Origin: Planococcus citri
Taxonomy: Eukaryota > Arthropoda > Insecta > Hemiptera > Pseudococcidae
Assembly (NCBI RefSeq): GCF_950023065.1
Contig: NC_088678.1
Location: 38,678,580-38,742,579 of the forward strand
DNA length: 64,000 nt
Direction of reading: 5' to 3'
Shown: positions 50,088-61,824 of the stretch, in pieces
How the letters are laid out: each line of letters opens with the position of its first letter
Position numbering within the stretch: the stretch's first letter is position 1
The notes under the pieces: generated by a model
What the model was told of the DNA's origin: nothing
What the model saw: only the letters and a program-made list of their open reading frames with translations
Databases searched by the model: none
Made by a program: the position numbers and the translations under genes

Positions 50088-53000
50088 GTGAGTCACGTTT
50101 TTCATTTTAATGCAGTTTCTAAACTCGAGTCTCCGCGTGACCGTTCAAGGGGTTAAATCTTACTTGAATTTTGCAACGATTAACGATGCAATTTTCTTCC
50201 TATCTTACCGCGAAAAGTTTAATTCACGGTGAACTTTTCAATCGAAAGATACTAAGTATTTCAGTGTGGTAAGAACCTACTTAAATAGTCGTTTCTGGAA
50301 TAAGCCAAAGCGTTGTGAAATTTAATTTTCTTCAAGAAAAAGTTAGTTTTTTTTATCAAATATCTACATGTTTTGTTTTTATTCATGATTGAAGACTAGT
50401 AATTATTTTCTCAAAACTGGGCAATCGGGACAAATTAAAGTTTCGAGTTTAGAATAAGGCTAGCTTTCGACGGTCATTCTGGGTTATCAGATATCAAAAA
50501 TTGAAAACTAGCGATGACAAAGTTGAAAAAAATTGTTCAAACTATAAGGTATCTGTTTCGAATCGCGTATTTCATGAAAATGAAAAAAAAAACACAAATT
50601 TTTTCAAAGATACGAGAACGAATTGAAGAACAAATACGAAGAAAAAAACGTTTCTCAGGTCTTCTCGCACCATTTACATCATTATTTAGCTTAGATGAAT
50701 AACCTCGTCTTTAACTAAAAATACCGAGTATCTATTTGTCTTCGAAATAGCTACGAAGAATAAATCCTTCTGAAACAGACGCGTAACGTCGTCAAATGGC
50801 GAGGAAAAATCTCTTTTATTACGCTTTTTGTGCTTTCGTCGTTTCAAAAGTTTTATATAAACAACAAGTTTTTTGATCGTTCTTGTATCTTTTAATATAA
50901 TATGTGAGATCAGTTGCGATTTTTTTTTTCTCTTTTGGTTCGCAACAGGTCAGAATATTCTGAATTGTAGATGGCTTTATTACATACGTCGTGTTTTTGA
51001 AATAAAATGTGTCTCATTTCGTTTAAAATTTCTTGAAATATTTTTATTGTGTGAACCTATTTGAAATGACCATGGACTGCTACAATGACCCTTCGAAAAT
51101 CATTCTTTAATTCATCTCTTGCAAATTTCTTCTTCTTTCTTTTGTATAGAAGGATGATATTTTTCCTATCAATTTCAAGTCCTTTTTTTTTAGCATCATT
51201 GTGATAAAAAAGTAATGATTTTTTTTTTGGTTTTTAAATTATGTAAATTCTTGCCTGTCTATTGGCTTTATTCCAAGTTTCATTGAGCAATATACCTTAA
51301 TATTAAGATTTTATGGATGACGAATTTTCAAATTTAGAGAGAGAAAGTAAGGAGAGGGTATCCCTTATAAAGGAGCTATGAACTTCCAAAAATCCTGATT
51401 CTTATAAATTTTAATAATATTCGAAGGCTTATTGTAGCCTTTTCCCCGAGACCTTTCAGTGTTCGTTGTTTATTGGAACATAGTTTAATACATATGTTCA
51501 AATGTACCTTATTTTTCAATTTTTGACCGAGTATAGGTAATTGCCCGTGATCTTCTTTGATAATCAGAAAGAAGAACTCGGTTCATCCCTGATCCAAAAA
51601 ATGTTGAGAATGTAATCGACCTTGAAAAACAAAGTTGTATAACCGAACGTACGGAGCAAAATATTTCAAAGGTATTCGAATGTTGGGGGGGGGGTGGATT
51701 AAAGTAAAAATTAAATTTTGTTTCTTTTTGGTTCATATTTTTAGGTCATTTTGGGAACATTTCTCTAAATAATTGAATGTTTTAACGAAAGATACGGAAA
51801 ATTTTGATTTCGATGATGTGATTGTCAAAAAAATCATTATTTGAGGGTATATGAGATCGCTCCTTCCCATGCCTTCGCACCCTATGAAATGAAACATTTG
51901 ATTTATGCAGAAAATTTCCAAAATTTTTAACAGAGGTGCAGAATCAATGGCAAATTTTACATTTTTGAGACCCCTGTTTTCAAAATAAAATTACCTTTGA
52001 AGCTCCTCAAAATATGTGGTAAAGAATTTTTATTGCATCAATTTAATGACAGTTTTTTGGTCTGGGTGACGTGTTCTTTCAGTGAGCCAAACTTCAACCC
52101 AATTAGATTGGACGAGTTATAAAAATTTTTTAGGGGATTGAAGGGGGAATAAAATTGTCAAGAGGTTTGGAAAATGATAAAAATTAAAATATTTTATCTT
52201 CAAGTCAAGTGCAAAACTTTCTGTGACGTACGTTTCTGCCTCTAGTTCTTTCAATTCCATAAGTACCGAGGGTCATTCCACGTCAATTGGATCAAGAAGT
52301 GGTAGGGAGGTTCGGCGATTTTTTTGAAATTTTTTCTGTGGAAAGACCTTCCGAAGGGATGACCAATGGCGCAAATCTCAGCCCTGTCGCCCATTTTTAA
52401 AGGCAACCAGGGGGTGTCAAAGTTTTCAGTGAACCTAAAATATCATCCATTTCAGCAGTGGATTACTCGATAACCGCGATACCTACCGAAATGGAACATT
52501 TTCCCATAGTTAATGGTTTTGAAAGGATTTTTTGTGATATCATAAAAATCAGTGTTGCCACTTTTTTTCGTACAAAAAATTAGCTCAAAAAGTTTCGAAA
52601 CGTAGTTTTCATATCGTTCCGACTCTCAAAAATTCTGAAAAAAATATATTAGGTATGGACAACTTTTCATGCTGAACAACATATTGAAAAATTGGGATGG
52701 TAACATGTTGCAAAGTTGATTTTAAAAAATTCAAAGTTTAGGAAAAAATGCGATTTTTTTATTTAAAACATGAAAAAAAGTTTTGATAGGTGAAGTTGAC
52801 CCATTTGACCCCTATTTTTACGTATCTTCTGAAAAAGTTGAAAAAACTCTTTCACTCGATGAAATGAACTCCTCACAAAAAAATCAAAATTCGAAAAAAT
52901 TCAATTTTCAATTTCAAACATCAAAAAAAGTTTAAATTTATTCAGTTGTCTTATTTTGACCTCTTTCTGACGTATTTTATGAAAAAGTTGATAGAAATTA

Positions 53001-54888
53001 CACTCACACCAACAAAAAAAATTCGTTCATTTTTTGAATCTTTTCGAATTTTTATTTTTTGTGAGGAGTTCATTTCATCGAGTGAAAGAGTTTTTTCAAC
53101 TTTTTCAGCAGATACGTAAAAATAAATCGCATTTTTTCCCAAACTTTGAATTTTTTTAAATCAACTTTGCAACATGTTACCATCCCAATTTTTCAATATG
53201 TTGTTCAGCATGAAAAGTTGTCCATAATATATTTTTTTTCAGAACTTTTGAGAGTTGAAACGATATGAAAACTACGTTTTGAAACTGTTTGAGCTAATTT
53301 TTGGTACGAAAAAAAGTGGCAACACTGATTCTAATGACATCACCAAAAAGCCTTTCAAAACCCCTAACTATGGGAAATGTTCCATTTTGGTAGGTATCGC
53401 TGTTATCGAGTAATCCACTGCTGAAATGGATGATATTTTAGGTTCACTGAAAACTTTGACAACCCCTGGCTGCCTTTAAAAATGGGCGACAGGGCTGCGA
53501 TTTGCGCCATTGGTCATCCCTTCGGAAGGTCCCTCCACAGGAAAAATTTCAAAAAATCCGCCGAACCCCCCTACTATGTACTTCTTGGTCCAATTGACGC
53601 GGAACGACTCCCTAGGCAATTTGTTGAGGTAATTCGTTACTCTAAATACTTACTAGTCTGAATTTCAGAAAAGCTGCACGAGATGGGAGTTGAAGAGCCT
53701 CCTCTTGGAGACTATAGATTTAAGTACATTTCTGACTCGACTCTCATCAGTACGCCTTCCCATAGTCTTCTTCGGCATGATTTTTAAATCACACAAATTC
53801 TCGAAATTTCATCTTCTCTTCGAGACTTTTACTCATACCTTCACATATTCGAGTAGTACACGCACCGCCAACACGTTAAATAAATTGCCTCGGCAATGGC
53901 CATAAATTACGCGAGGGAATCGAAAGCGCAGTACGTGGAAAAAACTGAGGCACGGCACAACCATAGGCAACCTATTTAACCGGAACGTATTTGGAAAAAA
54001 CGAATCATAGCGGAATAAATTACAAAAGCTGCCGCATTCCGGGAATCGGTAAAAGAGCACGTGGGACGACGAGGAGGCATACGAAAAGAGGGGACAGTAT
54101 AATTTGAATTTTTCACTCGGCTCATTGAAACGAATCCGGATGGTGGAATTTCGTGCTGAATTATTCGCAAGTCCGGTTATCATTTAGAGGTTTTAAATAA
54201 CCCTTCCCTGCCGGGTGGAGACACCTCCGTAAAGTTGGCAAATAACGAATAATACGTATCAAACGTTGTAAATATTTTGATAAATGGCGAACGAATTTGG
54301 TTAAATAAAGGTTTGATGGTGGCGTGTGTACTCGAAAAGCTATACAGAAGACCGGGCTGAGTGGAAGAGAAAACCGCGATAAATGCATTACACCTGATAA
54401 TTAACTTATAGATCGGAAGGTATACAGGAAATACACGATTCACGATGATACCTAAAACACCTGAATTTTACGGGTACTTTGAAGTTGCGACCCGAATTTC
54501 ACTGTACAAGGTTTCTCGATATAGCTGAAAACTTTTAAAATATTCCGATATATAGGTTTGGATTCGACGAGGAACAGCGAGAAACGGTTCTCGATGGACG
54601 TAAATTTAATTTTAATCCTTTAAAGAGGGCTTGTTCTCATTTATTGACTTTGTTAGAAAGTAAATAACCCTAGGGTTACCGCAAGAATATAGGATTATCA
54701 TTGTCGGGAATTTTTCTCGTGTGTTAACATTGATTGACTCCTTTGTGCCTGTGTTCCCAAGCTTTTTCCCTCAGACCCTTATCATATCATAGCGATATCT
54801 GTATTTTGTATCTCACCCTTTGGAACCCGCGTCAAACGAATTACTGAATTTTTCTTGGTATTATTTGTTTTATTTATTTTTTTCACAG
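50088..54888 (+). other. Intron 8 (4.8 kb)
   Basis: Contains the 1.34-kb inverted-repeat element at 52,270-53,612, whose outer motif is shared with the 10.6-kb element, and a G-run at about 51,684-51,693. No coding exon was supported. Short open frames at 53.7-54.4 kb on both strands are GC-richer but have no splice context I trust. Confidence 0.7.
52270..53612. mobile_element. Inverted-repeat element, family GGGTCATTCC, copy 2 (1.34 kb)
   Basis: The left end (GGGTCATTCCACGTCAATTG) and right end (CAATTGACGCGGAACGACTC) are inverted repeats. The arms run inward to about 52,905 and from about 53,033, over 550 bp each, with clear conservation. For example AACATGTTACCATCCCAATT occurs in one arm and its complement in the other, and CTTTCACTCGATGAAATGAA is mirrored. 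The spacer is about 130 bp. No transposase frame is present. Confidence 0.85.
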
Positions 54889-54997
54889 GATTCGAATACA
54901 GTTAAACAAAAACTAAACGAAGCTCGTCGCAGTTACAAATCCCGCAGAAGAGAATGGAGGGAGGCGGTGCAAAGAAGACAGACATCGGTACAATCAG
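54889..54997 (+). CDS. Ankyrin-repeat gene, exon 9: basic coiled segment (residues 801-837)
   Basis: Acceptor TTTTTTTCACAG, donor CAATCAG|GTCAGT, phase 0 in and 1 out. It encodes DSNTVKQKLNEARRSYKSRR followed by REWREAVQRRQTSVQS. High Arg/Lys/Glu content and regularly placed hydrophobics suggest a single amphipathic helix or short coiled coil, possibly with a nuclear-localisation-like basic cluster (KSRRREWR). At 36 codons, splice sites and phase are the main support. Confidence 0.8.
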
Positions 54998-56179
54998 GTC
55001 AGTAATTTATCACCCAAAACAATTTCATAAATAGAGTCGACGTACCACATAAGTACCTACTCCACCGAAGAGTCCTTGAATCGATAATAAATTTCCACGA
55101 ATGGATTTTTCTCTTTTTTTCATATAATTTTCAACTCGTCCGGATCAATTTGTAGTACACAATTTACGCTGTTGTTTAGCGCACAATGTCCTTTGCGTAC
55201 TTGAAAAGCGAGTACAGACAAAAAGAAAAAACAACCAACAACGATTCGTAAACGTAATATTTATTGCAAGCCTTGTTTAAAACCACGCGCGTACATTTAT
55301 GAGAAATGTAAGCGAGATTTAAGCACAACAAAATACATCTGCCTGCCAACTTGAATGGAAAAATGATGTTAAATAGAAATAAAGGATTCGAGGTTTTTTT
55401 TTTTGCCTCGGCCCGTATTACGCGCGGTTTTCCTGCCCGGAACCCTTTTTTTTTCGGTATAAATATTAGGGGTAAAAAATACACGCGGCGGAGCGGTTTT
55501 CTTTTTTCTTATACCAAATGCGCAAATACTCTTGCAAATCCATCACAGAGTAAGAATTTTTTATTAATATAAAAAAATAACATACCGTTGCTATGTGCTA
55601 TGTGCGACTTGAGGGTTGTGCGTACGACAAGCGTACTAAACGATGAGACGTGATGTCTGTTGGAATTTTTTCCCTTTTTCTGTTTACGGTCCTTACCATT
55701 TTGCTGGCCGAATTTTTGTCTTGTGAGACGTGACCGAGATAAGGACATGAGGATGTTCACGAAATATGAATGAGATACCAGAGACGATTTTCTTGCGCAG
55801 TGGGAAATGAAATTAACGTTAATGATGTCGCGTCTTCTGCAGGAGTTTTAGCGGTGGTGGAGATGAAGGAAGGTGTGATTTTTCTTTTGATAAGCTAATT
55901 TAGTACCTACGTTATTACGAAGGAAAATTTTTTAAATTTTGTCGTAACTATAGATAAGAATGATTGAGAGAAGAAGAGGTGAGACGCAGATTGCTGTAGA
56001 CTGCAATTAAGTCTATACTGTCTAGACTGAAGAAGTGAAGATTGCTGGGCAATTTTTATTTTCAGTTGCATAAATTGATTTTGATAGTCTCAAAACTTTG
56101 TGCAATTTTTGAAAATTTAAAAATTTCACCCAAAACAAATGTTATTAAAAATTGAATATATTTACTTACTACATACTAA

Positions 56180-56755
56180 CAAGGGAACCTCTTGAGGTCT
56201 CCGGGGGTTAGTTCTTGAAGAAATACAGCGATTCGTACAAATTTCAAAATTTCCTCACAAACGGTCATCTTTTGATTTTCTGGATTTTTTAATTTTGAAA
56301 AAAAACTGGTCAAAAAACCACTCTTGAGATGTCACTCCCGAAATCGGCTCAAATGTAGATAAACTCGTTAAACAGGTCGAGTATAATACACGACTCGATT
56401 TTTAGCTGCCCAACTTCATATTCACGCCTTCTGGAGCAAATTCAAAATTCTGGAGAAATTGAAAAATCGTGCTGGAGGCTCCAGAATGCCTGGAAATGGT
56501 AAAATTTGGATTTGGGAGATTAATACTTATTAGTTTTGGGACTTATTTTGACCATTTTTACTGATTAAGTACGTACTTTAAAAAAAAAAGCATAAATCGC
56601 CAAAAAAGTCAATTTTGAATTTTCAAAAATTCCCCAAAAAACGAAAAATGAACTTGGGCAGCTGAAAATTTGGTTTTTGGGGTTTTAGACAATGCTCTTT
56701 CCAAAAATCGCGGTCCCGTTCAAATTGGAGTGTGACACCTCAAGGGGATCCCTTG
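56180..56755. mobile_element. Inverted-repeat element, family CAAGGGAACCTCTTGAGGT, copy 2
   Basis: Begins with CAAGGGAACCTCTTGAGGT and ends CACCTCAAGGGGATCCCTTG, its inverted relative. The right three quarters (about 56,330-56,750) match 29,720-30,115 in the same order and orientation, for example CAAAATCGGCTCAAATG-type and CTTTCCAAAAATCGCG blocks. The left arm is much shorter than in copy 1. 576 bp, non-coding. Confidence 0.75.
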
Positions 56756-59110
56756 CAAGAAGTCAAAATCAACTGGGGTAATTTTTCAAAGTTAAAATTT
56801 TCCCAAAACAGTAAAATGGTGATATCAACATTAAGTATAACAAGTACCTTTCAAAAATTCCTAGGATCCATATTGGATGTTTTTGAGTCCAAAATTTTTC
56901 AAAAATTGTCCGAAAATGTACCAAAAATATGATATTAAGCCTCTACCTATAACTTTGGGAATCACATTTTTTAATCACAAGTAGAGATTCCTGGAAATGT
57001 ATTTTTGGACCCAAAATTTTCGAAATATTTAAATAGTGAAAAATTGCGATTGGGTAGTCAATTTTACGGGAAAAACACTATTTAATAATTTTCATCCTCC
57101 CTACTCTACCTGATAAAAAGGTGGAACTTGCCCCTCCGCCTTCAAAAAATGAGAAAAATTGTTAAAAAATTGAAATTAAGTGTTATACGATTTTATTTGT
57201 TTTAACCCTTGGATTTGACCCATCTTCATCAGAAAAACTACAATACTTATTGATAATTTCGACCCCTCCTCCCCTTCACAAAAAAGTAAAATTTAGGCCT
57301 CCTTTATTTCTACAAATACTTGGATATACTTACTGATGAATGTAAGGAAGTTATTCAGAAAAATTATGCCCAGAAACGAATTTTTTTAAAAAAAGTATAC
57401 AGAATTCAATTTTTACATTTTTTTGATTTTTTCTACTTTTATTGGGTTTTGTTGCGAAGAGTTACTTAGAAAAAATTCGGACGCAGAAATGTAAACTTTT
57501 TAAAATTTTTTCTCATTTTGATTTTTTTCAATTTTGGAAAACTTCATAAACATAGCTTGATGAGGATGCAGAGATGAGGAATTTTCGAAAAAAAAAATGT
57601 TTTCTCAAGCGGTGGGGGGGGGGGGGAATTTTCGGTTCAACTTTTTTCAGATAGAAAAATAGAGAATTTTTTGGTCACATTTTTAGGGATGAGAGGTGAA
57701 AAATTCTTATCAAAATTTGAAGTTTTCTTAAATCTTGAGGAAAACGTTATAATAAACTTTTGCTGTAATTCTAGGCCAATTTGGTAAAATTTCAATTTTT
57801 TGTCACATTTTTGAAGTACCTACCTAGGTTTTGAATTATAAAAATTTACCAAAAATCGAAAAATTCACCTTGGCACCTGGGATTTTCGCTGGTATGGTAT
57901 AGGTATGTATTTTTGTATTCTCGAATTGATTAACAATTTACTGGTTTCCAGAACTCTAAGAAGATTTTTCGGAATGAGAAAGTGGAGTTGAAAGTATTTC
58001 AGTGCAGTGCGTTTTAAAAAGAAGAAAAAGGGAGTAGGTAGGTCTTTGAACGTGAATTTCGTTCATTGAAAAAAAAAATTTACTAGAAGGAAAGAAAAAA
58101 CACAGCTAGCTGCTTCTGCGAATAATTCACTCCCATTCGAATAAATTTCACAAAAAAAAAATGCTACCCAATTTTAAAATTTTTCTCCGCGAGCACAAAT
58201 TTTCAGAACCTCCTCCTGGTGTAAAAAGATGAAGCACGCACGCGGTGAGAAAAAAAGGCGAAAAACCCCATCGAAGCAACAAACCGGCGAATTTTATTTG
58301 CCATTAATCTATGGCACGATTGTTGAGCTCGGTGGAAAACTGCAGATCGGGGATAAAGACCGTGAAGAATCCGATGGCGAAGAGAAAGTAAATTTTTAAC
58401 CGAGGGAAAAGAATCGCGTTCGTTTTAGCAAAAGCGAAAAAATAAATTTACCATTAGGACGAGTCGTATGGTTCGCAAGAAAGCTATAAAATGAAGGGAA
58501 AAAAAGAAACGAACGAAGACTAAAAGTAACGGAAATAATGTTTTGTATTACGAAGCATGAACGTTTTAGATTTTGTCAGAACATTTACGAGTGTATCGAG
58601 AATCGTAAAAAGAATTAGCCGAGTGTCTTAGTATGTGATAATGTTTGCATATTGCGTGTAGGTGTATAGGTATAAGGTAGATAGGTAGGTTTTAGAAAGC
58701 TACCAGGTGAGTAGGTTGATAGGTACTGAAACAGATACACAGCTTACGTCTTTGTAAAATGAAAATTCAGAAGCTTAATCTATGTACCTACTCGTAATTC
58801 TCCTAATGAAAATTTTCCAACCAAATAATAGTAAATCTTTTTTCTTGAATACAGTCGTTTTAAATCAACCTTGAAAAGTCTTCGCATTGTGTTTCCTTAG
58901 AATACTCGAATGTCGACAATGAAATATTTCTAGCACGATGATGTCCTCTGAGATGTTATGTCTCTTTGAAATGTCTTTCATTCGATTTTCTCATTCTCAA
59001 CTCGGTGCAAAGCGACGTGAAGAAACCTAGTAATTCGAATAATTTTCAAGAATTCCAGTTATGTGTACAATTTTTAAGTGATTTCTCGCATCCTTTAATT
59101 CCTTCGTCTT

Positions 59111-60307
59111 ATACAGGGTGATTCAGAAACTTTGTAGCATTTTTTTTTAAAATTAATAAAAATAGAACGTGTTGCATTACAGGACACTTCTAATTTTGAA
59201 AGCATTGTTTTGATTTTTTCCTTCATTTTCTTTCTTTGTTTTCTAATTTTGGTGTATCGGAAATACCATTTCCTGATTAGTGCCGGGGCTAGGTTTTTCC
59301 CTTGGGAGAGGATTACTGAGTTCAAACAAAGCAATTTTGTCGTCTCATTTTTTTGAGTTGGGGGCGGGGCAAAATCAAACTTCCCGGAAGGCAGAAACCA
59401 AAAAGTATTTCGAGTAAATAGTGTAATGAAGATACCTATAATATGGGTTTGACTTTTGAGAAGATGAAAAAATGAAGTGATATGTGCTCAAGTGAAGAAA
59501 AGACACCAAATTTTGAAGAATTTCTAAAAAAAAAAATCTCCAAAAAAAACTAGAATCTTGGGAGGGGTATTTTGATCTCAAGCCCTCCTTAAAACCGGCG
59601 CTGTCCCTGATCGATCTTCCTTTCTCTTCCCTCACAAAGTCATGAAAGCCTCAAAGAGACGGTTCCACGACTGATTTTTTTCAATGTAGACTTTGGCCAA
59701 GTATTGACATTTTGAAAATTTAGTTTCTGATGTATAAAATTTTTGTTTTTCTGACTTACAAAGTGCACTTTTAAATCTATTTTACACATAAATTTGATGC
59801 TTCATTGTGTTTTGTGAAGATTGATGCTGGAAATGATCATTTTAAATTTTCTGCCTCGAACATTTTTCTCTCTAGATCTAGAATTTATTTTTCATTCCAA
59901 ATTTCAAATTTTCTGTTTCGAACATTTCTCTTTGAAGATCTGGAATTTTTCATTTCAACTTGACTTGCTCAGAAGATGAAAAAATACATGCAAAGAACCA
60001 AGTTACTTAACTAATAAAAAAAACTTTAAAATAATGATCTTTGAAATTTCATGAAAAATTGATGAACTTCTAATGCTCTTCAAAAAAAAAACTGATTTAT
60101 TTTTATATTTTTCCTGTATTCAAAAATCTAAGTAACATTATTTACTTTTTCTACTTGGATTTGGAATTTTTGCGATTGTGCAGCTAAATAAAATGAACCC
60201 CAAAGAAAAATCTATTCATTATTGGGCTACATACAATCATACTAAATATGTATGTAATAGTGGTTGCCTACCCGCTTTCAGATATCCACTGGACCACCCT
60301 GTATACT
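59111..60307. mobile_element. Possible 1.2-kb TIR element (ends ATACAGGGTG)
   Basis: The left end is TTATACAGGGTGATTCAG (from about 59,111) and the right end is CTGGACCACCCTGTATAC (to about 60,307). They are inverted relatives over about 16 bp, with a TA next to each end. No long inner inverted repeat or transposase is visible. The pairing rests only on the termini. Confidence 0.4.
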
Positions 60308-61235
60308 GTACAGTGTACATACATACACCCATAGCCGAATATTCATTTCATTCTCAGCCCTACCCAAGGATTCGTATTGCCTTCTCTTTTATCGTTTATT
60401 TCATAAATGTACTGTACAATGGCGAGAGCGTTATTATTGAATGTTTTTCTCGTTTTTAGAAAGAGATAACAAAGGCGTAATCATTTATGAAAAATTAATC
60501 CGCCGCGTAAGCCAAGTACGAGAGAGGAAAATACAGGGCTATTATTCGATTATTTATTATAAAAGTTACGCTGTATTCTCGAGAAAAACCGTTTCCATGT
60601 TAAGGAGTCATTTGTTTGCAAAAGTGAGATGAATAGGATATAAGAGAGAGAAATGTTTCGAAAGAGTAAATCTCATTCGTATACCAACAAAATACAACCT
60701 ACCTTAGCCAGGTATTGTGAAATTACGTTGAAATTTTTTTTCTATTATTAAAATTAATGCTGATAAAAAAAACTCGAGTTTTCTAAAAGTACCCGAATTA
60801 CCTGCGATTAAAAATTAAACAAAAGCGTGTACACAAATGGTTTAAGCTTTTCCTGTTCGATGCGACGACGGGGGCAACTTGTTTCATTTAGAAATGAAAT
60901 TTCATTTCTGTCGTTGCAATATGCAGAAAGGCAAGGTGAGGGTTTTCATATGAAACGCTATTGCTTTAGCTATACCAAATCGTGTACACTCGACAACCTC
61001 GAAAAGTAATTAATGGCGTTTTTTTTTCGCCTCTCGAAAAAAAAACACTCCGACGTATATAATCAACCGACATTTCATCTATCATTCTTCTCTCTTATAT
61101 CTTTCTCTTTTTTTCCTACGAGCACAACGGTAAATTGAAGTATGCGAGAATTTGTCTCTTTTTAATTAAAAATTTTCGCTGAAATTGCGCGTTCACAAGC
61201 AGGCATTCTATTCACGCTAGTTATTTGTTCCACAG

Positions 61236-61435
61236 CGAAGTTGGAAGAACCTCAAGATTACATATTCGAAAGAAGTTTAAAGATTCTTATCTTGATGTCA
61301 AGCAATTTCGAATGCTTGGGCCACTTAATAAGGGAGTTCTTACGCAACGTTGGCAAAGTTTTAAATTTATTTCAACAGAAAAACGACAAAGTTTTACGCA
61401 GAGCCATTTCCGCTTTTTTACATAATATGCTAAAG
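61236..61435 (+). CDS. Ankyrin-repeat gene, exon 10: helical region (residues 837-903)
   Basis: Acceptor TATTTGTTCCACAG, donor CTAAAG|GTACGT. It needs phase 1 input and leaves in phase 0, which fits a direct join from exon 9: the split codon becomes GCG (Ala), giving SVQS-A-KLEEPQDYIFERS. It continues LKILILMSSNFECLGHLIRE and FLRNVGKVLNLFQQKNDKVL, ending AISAFLHNMLK. The regular amphipathic pattern suggests several alpha helices, possibly of ARM/HEAT type (inference). No family is recognised. A second open frame on the same strand (61,225-61,425) is a shadow. Confidence 0.85.
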
Positions 61436-61824
61436 GTACGTATTTGTTGTGATTCTGTTTTGTTTCTTATTACACCTCTTCTAGCTACTTGATGACCCAT
61501 GTCATAATTGCTTGTAGAAATTGATCGAATTTTTCAAAAGACGTTAGTTCGGAATTTTCTCAACGTCTCGTGCTGAAGTGCTTTGGAAAAGTTGCATGGT
61601 TGAGGAGCAGTTTAGAGAGGGAGGGAAGGGAAGAGGGTTGAATAAGAATCAGCGACCAAGTTTTAATTGCGATGACAAGTGACATCGTCATTTATTCATC
61701 GGTGTTCGCTTGTGATTTCTCAATGATGTTATAGCGGATTTTTTAGTCAATTCTTAATCCATTTTATTAGTGATTTTCCTCCCGATATTTAATGATTTTC
61801 GAAACACAACTTTGTGGAAAGACG

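Larger units (their letters stand above)
54998..61235 (+). other. Intron 9 (6.2 kb)
   Basis: Contains a copy of the CAAGGGAACC inverted-repeat family (56,180-56,755), a possible TIR element (59,111-60,307), a long G-run at about 57,614-57,627 and a cryptic exon-like segment at 60,460-60,623. Exons 9 and 10 join in phase 1 across it. Confidence 0.7.

Noticed and set aside
60460..60623. Additional coding exon between exons 9 and 10
   Set aside because: Including it would put exon 10 out of frame, whereas skipping it gives a clean phase-1 join. Kept only as a finding.
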